A stretch of DNA of 64,000 nt from Streptococcus sanguinis (GCF_013343115.1 NZ_CP054570.1:620001-684000); one strand, 5' to 3'; counted from the first letter of the stretch, positions 36,363 through 44,920 are shown. Translations and numbers: made by a program. Notes: generated by a model from the sequence alone, not told the origin.

Positions 36363-38660
36363 ATGCTAGACTATAAAGTCTTAGTCCATTATCACAATCC
36401 TACTGGAGATTATTTCTCCTATGATATGTGGCAGTGGCAAATAAACCAATGGGGACAGGAAGTAGCCTTTTCCAAACTTGATTATTTTGGTATTCAGGGG
36501 GAATTATCATTTCAAACCTGGGAGCCCTTAGATCATGCTCATGTGATTATCAAACGCTCAGACTGGTCTAGCCAGTCCTGTGACTATCATATTGATCTGT
36601 TGCCTCCTCATCTGGTGACGGAAATTTGGCTGATTGAGGGAGATGCTCAGGTGTATTATTCCCTGCAGGCTGCAACGACAAGTCACCAGTATTCACGCCG
36701 GCGTCCGCATAACTTTGATATGGCTCTAAGAACAGACTATTTTGATGAATGCTGGGGCTATCAAGGCTGGTTGGGACACCGTCAGACGGACGGCGAACAT
36801 ACTTTCAAAGTTTGGGCACCGACAGCTAGGAAGGTAGAGTTGGTAGTCTATGAATCGGCTGACAATCAAGCTCCTGTTTGTAAAATTTTCCCAATGAAAA
36901 AAGGAGACCGATATTCTCACGATCATAAGGAAAACACCATCGGTGTCTGGTCAGTTGAAATAGCAGAAGACTTGACCGGCAAAACTTATCACTACCATGT
37001 TAGCTTTGAATACCGCAATTTTTATACTCGAGATCCCTATACCATTGCGACCAGTCCAGATGGCAAACGCTCAGCGATTCTTGGAGCGGATGAGACAGAA
37101 GTAGCCGGTTTTCAGGTCCGGCAGGGTAAAGAAGCCGTCTGGCGTTTGGACAATCCAAATCAGGCAGTGATTTATGAGATGCACATTCGAGATTTGACCA
37201 AGTCGGAGACTTCAGGCGCGGATAGTCAGCTGCGTGGGACCTTCTTGGGAGCCTGTCAAAAAGGTACTACCAATCATCTAGGGCAAAAGACAGGCTTTGA
37301 CTATATCAGTGATTTAGGCATTAATGTTGTCCAGCTTCAGCCCGTGTCTGATCGTCACAAGGACTATGATGAAAATGGAGAGCTAATCTACAACTGGGGC
37401 TATGACCCGCAGAACTATCATGCTCCAGAGACGAGCTTTTCCAGCAATCCTGCTGACCCAGCGCAGGCCATCCGTGATTTGAAAACGATGATTCAGGCCT
37501 ACCATGATGCGGGGATTTCTGTGACACTGGATGTTGTCTACAATCACATCTACTCGACCTATGATTCTGCTTTTCAGGCTACAGTACCGGATTATTACTA
37601 TCGGATGAATCCTAACGGCTCTTTCCAAAACGGAACTGGAGTGGGGAGTGAGACAGCCAGTGAGCATGAGATGTTCCGCAAGTTTATGATTGACTCTCTG
37701 CTCTACTGGGTAGAGGAGTTCAATGTAGACGGCTTCCGCTTCGACCTGATGGGAATTCATGACGTAGAAACGATGAATGCCATCCGCCAAGCAATGGATG
37801 AGGTGGATCCACGAATCCTGCTCTATGGAGAAGGCTGGGATATGGGAACGGGCCTGAGACCAGAAGGCAAGGCTAAGAAGGACAATGCTTATCAGTTGCC
37901 GCGGATTGGATTTTTCAATGATACAGAGCGAGATGCAGTCAAGGGAGCAGAAGTTTACGGTGGCATCAAGGCTGGTTTTGTCAGTGGTCAGGCGACGGAG
38001 GATATCGTTGCTAAGTCTATCCTTGGCAGCAGTGAGCTAGGCAGCTATCTCAGTCCTGATCAAGTCCTTAACTATGTGGAGGCTCACGATAATTTCAATC
38101 TGCATGATTTGCTTGCGGAGCTGCATCCCGATGATGACATTCTGACTCGTACCAAGCGGATTGAGCTGGCAACTGCCATGAACCTGCTCATGCAGGGTAT
38201 GGCTTTCATGGAGGTGGGACAGGAATTTTCCCGCACCAAGTTCGTAGCTACGGGAGAGGACGGCCAAGTTCTTCACAGTGATCGCGAAAGGGCTATGAAC
38301 AGCTACAATGCGCCAGATGCAGTCAATCAGGTGAATTGGGATATATTGCAGGACCATCAAGAGAGCATTGATTTTATCAAAGACATTATTCGTCTTAAGA
38401 CATCCTGCAAAGCCTTTTCTTATCAGACCTATGAAGATATTTATAAGCATGTCTTTGTCCAATCAGCAGAGCAGGGCAGTGGCTTGATTATCTTTGAAAT
38501 CAAGGATGACAAGCACTATCAAGTCATTTTTAATGCCAGCGGCCTGCCTTACTATCTGCCTAATGCAGATAAGCTGTGCCTTGTAGTTGGCAATAGCCGT
38601 CATAAGAAGCCTTTCTATGTTGAAAATCTGACGGTTTCTGTTTTTGAAGTTATTCAATAA
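36363..38660 (+). CDS. pulA: Type I pullulanase, cytoplasmic
   Basis: This 765-residue debranching enzyme cuts alpha-1,6 bonds in glycogen-like or pullulan substrates. Starch-binding-type (CBM48) sequence lies near residues 125-235. The GH13 barrel has DVVYNHIYSTYDS, GFRFDLMGIHD with the nucleophile Asp, YGEGWDMG with the acid Glu, and YVEAHDNFNLHD. No signal peptide or LPXTG anchor is present, unlike the surface pullulanase of streptococci, so it acts inside the cell. The original convergent terminator after it was displaced by the transposon-like insertion. Confidence 0.95.
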   Translation: MLDYKVLVHYHNPTGDYFSYDMWQWQINQWGQEVAFSKLDYFGIQGELSFQTWEPLDHAHVIIKRSDWSSQSCDYHIDLLPPHLVTEIWLIEGDAQVYYSLQAATTSHQYSRRRPHNFDMALRTDYFDECWGYQGWLGHRQTDGEHTFKVWAPTARKVELVVYESADNQAPVCKIFPMKKGDRYSHDHKENTIGVWSVEIAEDLTGKTYHYHVSFEYRNFYTRDPYTIATSPDGKRSAILGADETEVAGFQVRQGKEAVWRLDNPNQAVIYEMHIRDLTKSETSGADSQLRGTFLGACQKGTTNHLGQKTGFDYISDLGINVVQLQPVSDRHKDYDENGELIYNWGYDPQNYHAPETSFSSNPADPAQAIRDLKTMIQAYHDAGISVTLDVVYNHIYSTYDSAFQATVPDYYYRMNPNGSFQNGTGVGSETASEHEMFRKFMIDSLLYWVEEFNVDGFRFDLMGIHDVETMNAIRQAMDEVDPRILLYGEGWDMGTGLRPEGKAKKDNAYQLPRIGFFNDTERDAVKGAEVYGGIKAGFVSGQATEDIVAKSILGSSELGSYLSPDQVLNYVEAHDNFNLHDLLAELHPDDDILTRTKRIELATAMNLLMQGMAFMEVGQEFSRTKFVATGEDGQVLHSDRERAMNSYNAPDAVNQVNWDILQDHQESIDFIKDIIRLKTSCKAFSYQTYEDIYKHVFVQSAEQGSGLIIFEIKDDKHYQVIFNASGLPYYLPNADKLCLVVGNSRHKKPFYVENLTVSVFEVIQ

Positions 38661-38673
38661 GTTATTAGCTACA

Positions 38674-38681
38674 TGAAAAGC
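38674..38681 (+). repeat. Left copy of 8-bp target duplication
   Basis: TGAAAAGC touches the left end of the first ISL3 remnant and recurs at 42524-42531 touching the right end of the second. Eight bases is the usual ISL3-family duplication length. Confidence 0.75.
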
Positions 38682-38864
38682 GGCTCTTTGTCAACCGTAG
38701 TGGGTTGATGAAAAGTTATAATCTGGAGAGGACTAAATCAGTCCTCTCCTTTTTGATATTCAAAGCGATGAGGATTCTAGTTTTAAAGTTTTCAAAGTTC
38801 CGAAATCCGAAAGCATTTCGCTCATTCCTACAGTGGTTTTACCCACTACAGAAATTATAGAGCT
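38682..38864 (-). mobile_element. 183-bp MITE-like ISL3 deletion derivative
   Basis: Both ISL3 ends are kept: GGCTCTTTGTCAACCGTAGT on the left and the inverted end with CCCACTACAGAAATTATAGA on the right. Between them only about the last 30 codons of the transposase (minus strand) remain. The left 150 bp match the remnant at 41711 with a handful of substitutions. It could have been moved by a transposase supplied elsewhere. Confidence 0.8.
38725..38754 (+). terminator. Terminator-like hairpin inside the IS end
   Basis: GGAGAGGACT and AGTCCTCTCC are a perfect 10-bp stem with loop AAATC followed by TTTTT. It overlaps the last codons of the transposase remnant and would block transcription coming from pulA. 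An identical hairpin is at 41754-41783. Confidence 0.75.
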
Positions 38865-38873
38865 ACTTTTTCT

Positions 38874-38903
38874 ACCACTTACTTAGGAAATCTTACCACT
38901 TAC
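38874..38903 (+). promoter_or_regulatory. Direct repeat 9-N12-9, LytTR-type binding site
   Basis: ACCACTTAC occurs twice (38874-38882 and 38895-38903) with exactly 12 bp between, so the copies face the same side of the helix 21 bp apart. This spacing is that of LytTR regulator sites such as the ComE box of pneumococcus. A possible extended -10, TGTTAGGAT (38934-38942), lies 30 bp after it and AAGGAGGA precedes the hydrolase ATG. The regulator is not in the window. Confidence 0.6.
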
Positions 38904-38981
38904 CGAAAAGGGGTAGATTTACTATTGTCCATTTGTTAGGATAAGGGTGCAAAGGGGAAAATACATCTTAAGGAGGATATC

Positions 38982-40778
38982 ATGAAACCATCATTTTTGA
39001 AAAACGCTGTGGCGTTAGTAAGCTGTGGCTTGCTCGCTTTTGGAGCGGCGCAAGTCCAAGCTGATGAGCAAAAGTTGCCGTCAGGCACACCTTACGACCA
39101 AATCGGACAGAAGATTGAAAATTACCACAAGGAACACGAAAAAACCAGCGCGGGACTGGCGGCAGCAGTCTTTGATAAGGACGGCCAAACCATTTACCAA
39201 AAGAACTTTGGCTATATGGACAAGGAAAAGAAGCTGGCTGTGGACGACAGTTCAGTTTTCGAGTGGGGCTCTGCCACCAAACTGACCGTCTGGCTCAGCG
39301 TCATGCAGCTCTGGGAAGAAGGAAAAATTGACCTAAAAACAGATATAAAAGAGTATCTGCCCAAGGATTTCCTGAAACACCTCAAATACGACAAGCCCAT
39401 TACCATGCTTGACCTCATGAACCACCAAGCGGGTTTTGATGAAACGCCGCTGAGCACAGGAGCAGGCAAGAGCTTGGAAGAATTACTAAAAAGCCAGCCC
39501 GCTCAAACTTATGAGCCAGGGACGGTGACATCCTATTCCAATTACAGTACAGCTCTAGCAGGCTATATCGTGGAGCGCATCAGCGGACAGGACTTTGCGG
39601 CTTATGTCCACGAGCATATTTTTCAGCCCTTGGGTATGGAACACACCGCTCTCTTACCTGATTTGTCGGACAATACCTATGTCCGAGACAAGCGGCAGGG
39701 CGAGAAAACCTATGATACAAATGGAAACTTATATCTAGATAAATTGCTTCCCGCAGATATTTATCCAGCGGGACAGGCGACAGGGACTTTTGCCGATTTC
39801 AAACGGTTCGCGCAAGCTCTTTTGAGAAAGGAAAAGCTCTTTAAGCGCCCAGAAACCTGGAATGAACTGTATCAGACAACTTCTACATTCTCAGATAAAG
39901 CAGTCGCTAAGAACGCTCACGGCTTTTGGGTGACAGAGTATGAGACAGGGGCGATTTTAGGACACGGCGGCTATTCTTTTGCCGGTTTTTCCACCCTGAT
40001 TTCGCTAGATTTCAAATCGGGTATTGGCATGGTTACTATGGTAAATCAGAGAGAAGAAGCCACCTATTCTTTTGGTCTACCCGATTTGGTCTTTGGTAAG
40101 AAAAAGCAAGCCCTTAGCCAGTCTCAAAAAGACTTTCAAGAGGGCATGTATCGAACTTCTCGCTCCATTCAGCAAGGCCCGACCTCTATTTCGCGCCTTG
40201 CCCCCGCTTATACCTTTTATGTGAAAGATGTGATAAAAGACGGTCATTTATTAGTCAGCAACTATTGGCTTTTGCAACAGCGCCAAGGCCGAACAGAAGT
40301 TGAAACAACCTATAATAATTTAGAAAAGCTCTCGCTTTGGGAGGTGATAAAGGATTATGGCTCTGTCGCTCTGCTGGGACTGGCATCGGTTTATGCCGTA
40401 CTTGTTCTTCTGTTAGCTGCTTTGAGCAAGATATATCGCTCACTTTTTGGAAAAGAAAGCAAAAGACCGACTCCAAGAAGTTGGAAAATTTGGCATTATG
40501 GCACTTGCGGACTGATTTTGGTTAGCCTAGTCAATCTAGCAGGTCTCGTCATCGTTGCCGTTTCGGGCAAGTACATGCCCGATTATCGCTGGCAAGCCAT
40601 TCTCTTTGCCTTCTTAGCACTGATTTTTCTGGTCAATGCTGCGCTGCCCATCTTCCTGCGCTCAACCTTCCAAGTGAGCAAGGGTCGAAAAATCTTGACC
40701 TACTTGACCAGCAGCGCTTCACTTATCGTCGTTCTCAATATCCTCTACTGGAGCCTCTACCAATGGTGGGCACTTTAA
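38982..40778 (+). CDS. Membrane-anchored serine hydrolase (beta-lactamase/PBP-like)
   Basis: This 598-residue protein has a signal peptide (residues about 1-28), then a beta-lactamase/DD-peptidase fold. The SxxK motif is S97-A-T-K100 in EWGSATKLTV, the YxN motif is Y185-S-N187, and HGGYSFAG is the third box. After residue about 455 there are four membrane segments. The active site would face outside. The family includes PBP4-star-like peptidases and esterases; the substrate is not evident. It is the first cargo gene of the composite element, after a strong AAGGAGGA site, and 14 bp before the second cargo gene. Confidence 0.85.
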   Translation: MKPSFLKNAVALVSCGLLAFGAAQVQADEQKLPSGTPYDQIGQKIENYHKEHEKTSAGLAAAVFDKDGQTIYQKNFGYMDKEKKLAVDDSSVFEWGSATKLTVWLSVMQLWEEGKIDLKTDIKEYLPKDFLKHLKYDKPITMLDLMNHQAGFDETPLSTGAGKSLEELLKSQPAQTYEPGTVTSYSNYSTALAGYIVERISGQDFAAYVHEHIFQPLGMEHTALLPDLSDNTYVRDKRQGEKTYDTNGNLYLDKLLPADIYPAGQATGTFADFKRFAQALLRKEKLFKRPETWNELYQTTSTFSDKAVAKNAHGFWVTEYETGAILGHGGYSFAGFSTLISLDFKSGIGMVTMVNQREEATYSFGLPDLVFGKKKQALSQSQKDFQEGMYRTSRSIQQGPTSISRLAPAYTFYVKDVIKDGHLLVSNYWLLQQRQGRTEVETTYNNLEKLSLWEVIKDYGSVALLGLASVYAVLVLLLAALSKIYRSLFGKESKRPTPRSWKIWHYGTCGLILVSLVNLAGLVIVAVSGKYMPDYRWQAILFAFLALIFLVNAALPIFLRSTFQVSKGRKILTYLTSSASLIVVLNILYWSLYQWWAL

Positions 40779-40792
40779 TAGAAAGGAAAGCT

Positions 40793-41644
40793 ATGACCCA
40801 TTCTCAAAAAATCGAAACGATGATCCGAAATGGCTCCGACCAGCTCTACACCATCTGCTACCCCAATCCCGACAAGGAAACGATTATCTTGCTACACGGT
40901 GGACCGGGAGCACCTGACGACTTTCTTTGGTTTGCGCCAGAGTTTGAAGAAAACTTCCAAATCATCACCTTTCACCAGCGGGGAACCAGAAAATCTCCCT
41001 GCCTGAGCGGTGATTATAGCATAGAAGCCTACATAACAGACATTAACACAATCGCCAACCAATTCGGACTAGAAAAATTTCACCTTTTTGGACATTCCTG
41101 GGGCGGTCTGTACGCGCAAATCTACGCCAATAAAAATCCCGACCGCCTCCTTAGTCTCTTGCTTTCCTCGTCAGGAACAGGGACAGGCTCCCAGTGGCAA
41201 GAAATGGAAAAGGAGATGATGCGCTACAATCGAAAACACTGCACTTTTCTTGAGTGGACGAAAATGGGGCTCAACACTCTGCTTGGCGGTCTCGGTAGTT
41301 CCAAGGCTTCGCAGGCTCTCTTTCGCCAAGTTGTCCGTAATTACAATGCCGACTATCCAGCCTTTCATGATGTGAAACTAGACATGAGCAATGTTTCAGT
41401 CCAGGCAAGCAATCAAACGAGAAAGGAAATCACTACCTACCCTCTCTTGCCCCGCCTAGAACATCCTCCTTTTCCTATCACCGTGACCTTTGGTGACAAT
41501 GATATTTTTGGTGCCAGTGGACATTTTGTCATCAGCCGCTACCCTAGCGCCCAAGTCTTTACGATTAAAAACAGCGGCCACTTCCCATTTCTTCATAATC
41601 CGCAGGATTACTTTGCTATCTTGCACCAGCATTTTCAACCTTAG
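40793..41644 (+). CDS. Alpha/beta hydrolase (proline iminopeptidase-like)
   Basis: This 283-residue hydrolase has LLHGGPGAPDDF (oxyanion region), QRGTRKSP, the nucleophile Ser102 in FGHSWGGLYAQ, and His in NSGHFPFLHNP near the C-terminus. HGGPG is the sign of the proline iminopeptidase group, which also includes esterases. The ATG at 40793 after GAAAGGAAAG is chosen; the frame also has an ATG at 40763 inside the previous gene. Without a signal peptide it acts in the cytoplasm. A strong terminator follows. Confidence 0.87.
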   Translation: MTHSQKIETMIRNGSDQLYTICYPNPDKETIILLHGGPGAPDDFLWFAPEFEENFQIITFHQRGTRKSPCLSGDYSIEAYITDINTIANQFGLEKFHLFGHSWGGLYAQIYANKNPDRLLSLLLSSSGTGTGSQWQEMEKEMMRYNRKHCTFLEWTKMGLNTLLGGLGSSKASQALFRQVVRNYNADYPAFHDVKLDMSNVSVQASNQTRKEITTYPLLPRLEHPPFPITVTFGDNDIFGASGHFVISRYPSAQVFTIKNSGHFPFLHNPQDYFAILHQHFQP

Positions 41645-41648
41645 CATG

Positions 41649-41680
41649 AACCTCTAAAGTTTTCCAACTTTAGAGGTTTT
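41649..41680 (+). terminator. Intrinsic terminator of the hydrolase pair
   Basis: AACCTCTAAAGT and ACTTTAGAGGTT are a perfect 12-bp stem around six bases, ending in TTTT. Confidence 0.88.
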
Positions 41681-41744
41681 CACTTATCTGCAACTTATCC
41701 CTCTTTTTCGGGCTCTTTGTCAACTGTAGTGGGTTGATGAAAAG

Positions 41745-42470
41745 TTATAATCTGGAGAGGACTAAATCAGTCCTCTCCTTTTTGATATTCAAAGCGATGA
41801 GAATTCTAGTTTTAAAGTTTTCAAAGTTTCGAAAGCCAAAAGCATTTCGCTTGATGACTTTGATGAGGTTGTTAGTAGCTTCTAGTTTTGCATTTGAGTA
41901 GGGTAGTTCAAGGGCGTTGATAATTTTATCTTTGTCCTTAAGAAAGGTCTTAAAAACAGTTTGAAAGATAGGATTTACACAAGAAATGGTATTTTCGATG
42001 AGACCAAAGAAATGCTCAGCTTGTTTCTCTTGGAAATAAAAAAGTAAGAGTTGATAAAGTTCATAATGTTCTCTGAGTTCTTGAGAGTAAGAGAGAAGCT
42101 TTTCCAGAATCTCTTTGTTGGTCAAATGCAACCGAAAAGTTGGACGATAAAAGCGTTTATGACTTAGTTTTCGACTATCTTGTTGGAGCAGTTTCCAGTA
42201 GCGTTTGAGTGCCTTATATTCGTGCGATTTCCTATCAAACTGATTCATGATTTATGCGAAGACGGTTCATAGCCCGGCTGAGATGTTGTACAATGTGAAA
42301 GCGATCAAGGACAATTTTAGCGCATGGAAATAGTTGTCTGGCAATATCGTAATAGGGCCTAAACATGTCCATTGTAATGACTTTCACGCGACTTCTCACC
42401 TGTCTGGAATAGCGCAGAAAGTGATTGCGAATCGTTGCTTTTCGTTATAGGACTTTTTTTCTACAACAAA
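41745..42470 (-). pseudogene. ISL3 transposase, truncated and frameshifted
   Basis: Reading the minus strand, a first segment (about 42470-42255) encodes VITMDMFRPYYDIARQLFP and KIVLDRFHIVQHLSRAMNRL, typical of the middle of ISL3 transposases. It then runs into a stop after a one-base frameshift near 42250. The second segment (42248-41745) restarts in the other frame as NQFDRKSHEYKALKRYW and continues to the normal C-terminus KKERTDLVLSRL. The N-terminal third is missing. It is not functional. Confidence 0.88.
41754..41783 (+). terminator. Terminator-like hairpin inside the second IS end
   Basis: It has the same perfect stem GGAGAGGACT/AGTCCTCTCC plus TTTTT as at 38725. It lies in the transposase C-terminal codons and would block read-through into the element. 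Confidence 0.7.
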
Positions 42471-42523
42471 AGGGACTCCATAATTCCTACAGCGGTTTTA
42501 CCCACTACAGAAATTATAGAGCC

Positions 42524-42531
42524 TGAAAAGC
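42524..42531 (+). repeat. Right copy of 8-bp target duplication
   Basis: TGAAAAGC directly follows the right IS end, matching 38674-38681. Joining the two gives the probable empty site between pulA and the terminator stem. Confidence 0.75.
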
Positions 42532-42556
42532 CTTAAGTCCATTGGACTTAAGGCTC
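42529..42556. terminator. Convergent terminator between ltaS and the element
   Basis: GCCTTAAGTCC and GGACTTAAGGC form a perfect 11-bp stem around ATT. On the minus strand TTTT follows, so it serves ltaS; before the insertion it probably served pulA too. Confidence 0.82.
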
Positions 42557-42563
42557 TTGCTAT

Positions 42564-44759
42564 CTATGGATTGGCTGTGGAACTAGAGCTGGAAGAGCTC
42601 GAGTCTTCCTGACTGATGTCTTCGTCGCTGCTGCTAGTTTGGAACTGCTCTGGATGCAGTGCACGATAGCTTGGCGAATTAAAGAGGTCCACAGTGGAGA
42701 CATTGCCTCGTTTAGAGTAAAGACTGGTTGATTGGTCACCTTTTTCCTTTTCAATAGCCAACAAGGCTTTCATTGAATTAAGATAAGAGTAATCTTTAGG
42801 GTTGACCTTGCCTAAGTCATTTCCCTTGTAGAAGCGAATCAAGTCGCCGGTTTGAATTGCATCACTCATCTTAAGCTGGGTATTGGCGGCATTGCGAATC
42901 TCATCCAGTTCTTTCTTGATAGTTTCATCTGGATTGGTAATTTCCTCACCGGTTTGGGTGTAGTAGGTCCGTCCGTTGAAGCTAGTGTATTTTGGAGTGA
43001 CAAAGTTATTGCTGGATCGGAATGCTGTGATTTGCTGATGCTGAGTTGATAGCATATCTTGGCCGACCTGAAGGTAGTTTTTAGAGTCAATGCCCAGTAA
43101 ATGCTCCAATGTTGGCAGCATATCTACTTGACCACCGTATGTATCAATTATCTTTCCTTTGTCCATGCCAGGCACCACTACCATGTAAGGCACGCGCTGC
43201 ATCATGGCATTGTCATAATTGGACCAAGTCTCAGAGGTTTTGCCTACAAGAGGGGCCAAGTTAGGATTGCGGGTTTGGGAAATTCCAAAATGGTCTCCAT
43301 AGAGAACGATAATAGAGTTGTCATAGAGGCCGGATTCTTTGAGATAGTCAAACAAGGCTTTGACAGAAGAATCTAGATAGTTAGCAGTAGCAAAGTAACC
43401 GTTGATGGTTTCATCCTTGGTCTTAGCCTGCGGGAAGCCAATTTCGTCACCAATCAAGCTAGTCGTGTAAGGATAGTGGTTGGAAACCGTGATATACTTA
43501 GCATAGAAAGGCTGCTGCAGGTGTTCCAGATATTTGATGGAATCTTTCAGCATAATCTTGTCATTTAAGCCGTACTGGAAGGAGTTGGTGTCGTCCTGCT
43601 TGGTAAAGTAAGACGCATCGAAGAAATAGTTATAACCCCATTGCTTGTAAGCTGTATTGCGGTTCCAGAAGCTTCCTGTATTTCCGTGGAAAACAGCAGA
43701 AGTATAGTTGCCGTTTTTGGAAAGAATAAAAGGTGCAGCTTGTTGGGTATTGGTACCACCGTAGTTGACCATGAAAGATCCTTGATTGAGACCGAAGAGC
43801 CCAGTTTCAATCATGGTTTCAGCATCAGAAGTCTTACCAGCCTTGACCTGGTTGAAGACATTGGAGAAAGCCAGAGTCGAATTGGAGTGGTAGAGGGAAT
43901 TAAGGAAAGGTGTCACCTCGTACTCTTTCCCATCTGCCTGCAGCTTATAGTCAATCAGGAACTGCTGGAAGCTTTCCAGATGGACATAGATAACATTGCG
44001 GCCTTTGGCAATCCCGTAATATTCTGGATTTGGTTCCGCATAATGGGATTGGATATATTCTGTTACTGGTTCCAAGTCTTTTTCAGAAGCTTTGGAGCGC
44101 TCACGATTGGCGGTATATGTCTGGTTAGCACTGTAACCTAGAAAGGCTGGCAAGCCCAGAGCCCGAACGACATAATAGTTGGAAAATCCACGTGACAAGA
44201 GCTCAGGCCGGTCAATTTCAGCCAAGAATAAGTTGGCTGAGAACAGCATGGCGGACAGGGATGTCACAGCAAAGCTGGCGCGTTTATTGAAAGGCCGGTC
44301 ATCCATACGGATGTATTTCTTAAAGAATAAGAAGGCCAAAATTGGGAAATCAATCAGATAAAGAATATCCCAAGGGCGGAAGAGCTCGAGTGCTGCTTCC
44401 CCAAGTCCAGCTGAAACGCTGCTAGAAGCCAGCATAGTGTTGACCGTAACAAAGTCACTGAACTCGCGGTAGTAAATGGAATTAGATACCAGCCAAGCAA
44501 AGAGGAGCAGATAAATTCCGAAGGCTAGGCTGTAGAATAATTTGGTTCGTTTTACATAAAGTGCTAGTCCTAGCAGCAAGAGGCTGATAGGGAAAGGGTT
44601 GATAATAGCTAAAAATACTTGATAGGCACCTTGGATATCAAGGTTAAAATCAATCGTGTAGGCCCACATGGTTTTTATCCAATAGAGGACCAGTAAAATC
44701 AAGACAAAACCTAGTCTCGTACTCATGAAATTGAGTAAATTCTTGGTTATTTTTTTCAC
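42564..44759 (-). CDS. ltaS: Lipoteichoic acid synthase LtaS
   Basis: This 731-residue protein has five membrane segments in the first 215 residues and an outside sulfatase-type domain. The catalytic threonine falls in KTSDAETMIETG. Other metal and substrate residues lie in HLESFQQFLID, FHGNTGSFWNR and YGDHFGISQTRN. It polymerises glycerol phosphate from phosphatidylglycerol. The C-terminus ends in a serine-rich low-complexity tail (SSSDEDISQEDSSS). The start is a GTG at 44759 after AAGGAAG. The dgkB gene in this window would recycle its diacylglycerol product. Confidence 0.93.
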   Translation of the reverse strand: MKKITKNLLNFMSTRLGFVLILLVLYWIKTMWAYTIDFNLDIQGAYQVFLAIINPFPISLLLLGLALYVKRTKLFYSLAFGIYLLLFAWLVSNSIYYREFSDFVTVNTMLASSSVSAGLGEAALELFRPWDILYLIDFPILAFLFFKKYIRMDDRPFNKRASFAVTSLSAMLFSANLFLAEIDRPELLSRGFSNYYVVRALGLPAFLGYSANQTYTANRERSKASEKDLEPVTEYIQSHYAEPNPEYYGIAKGRNVIYVHLESFQQFLIDYKLQADGKEYEVTPFLNSLYHSNSTLAFSNVFNQVKAGKTSDAETMIETGLFGLNQGSFMVNYGGTNTQQAAPFILSKNGNYTSAVFHGNTGSFWNRNTAYKQWGYNYFFDASYFTKQDDTNSFQYGLNDKIMLKDSIKYLEHLQQPFYAKYITVSNHYPYTTSLIGDEIGFPQAKTKDETINGYFATANYLDSSVKALFDYLKESGLYDNSIIVLYGDHFGISQTRNPNLAPLVGKTSETWSNYDNAMMQRVPYMVVVPGMDKGKIIDTYGGQVDMLPTLEHLLGIDSKNYLQVGQDMLSTQHQQITAFRSSNNFVTPKYTSFNGRTYYTQTGEEITNPDETIKKELDEIRNAANTQLKMSDAIQTGDLIRFYKGNDLGKVNPKDYSYLNSMKALLAIEKEKGDQSTSLYSKRGNVSTVDLFNSPSYRALHPEQFQTSSSDEDISQEDSSSSSSSSTANP

Positions 44760-44882
44760 AAAAAGTTACTTCCTTGTCTTATTTCCTAAAAATTTTCTCC
44801 TCTAAGTATAACATAATTTCTCCAGTTAAGGAAAATTTGAGCCGCATTTGAGATATTTTAAATCGGCGAAATTGTAATATTT

Positions 44883-44920
44883 CTATAAAAGCCTTATCCT
44901 CTCTATGGAGAGGTTTATAG
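44883..44920. other. Hairpin in the ltaS-rlmI divergent gap
   Basis: CCTCTC/GAGAGG with a 4-base loop is enclosed by an outer CTATAAA/TTTATAG arm. There is no following T run, so it is not a clear terminator. It lies between the two divergent promoters and may be a protein-binding site or cruciform. The remaining 250 bp gap is AT-rich promoter DNA. Confidence 0.4.

Larger units (their letters stand above)
38682..42523. mobile_element. Decayed composite transposon (ISL3 ends, hydrolase cargo)
   Basis: Two ISL3-family remnants in the same orientation (38682-38864 and 41711-42523) flank a serine hydrolase gene and an alpha/beta hydrolase gene. The outermost ends, GGCTCTTTGTCAAC on the left and ATAGAGCC on the right, are bounded by identical TGAAAAGC. 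This means the whole 3.8 kb likely entered the pulA-ltaS gap as one unit. The insertion abuts the stem of the convergent terminator that now lies only on the ltaS side. Both remnants are internally deleted, so the element cannot move by itself now. Confidence 0.75.
41711..42523 (-). mobile_element. ISL3-family IS remnant, 813 bp
   Basis: The left end GGCTCTTTGTCAACTGTAGT and the right end, whose inverse begins GGCTCTATAATTTCTGTAGT, define the element; GGCTCT and GTAGTGGGT are common to both. It is shorter than the roughly 1.4 kb of an intact ISL3 element because the 5' part of the transposase is lost. It forms the right arm of the composite structure. Confidence 0.85.

Noticed and set aside
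38820..38905. Repeated CCACT words at the MITE right end and in the LytTR-like repeat read as a CRISPR or iteron array
   Set aside because: Only two copies have regular spacing; the CCCACTAC copy belongs to the IS terminal repeat. No repeat-spacer pattern exists.
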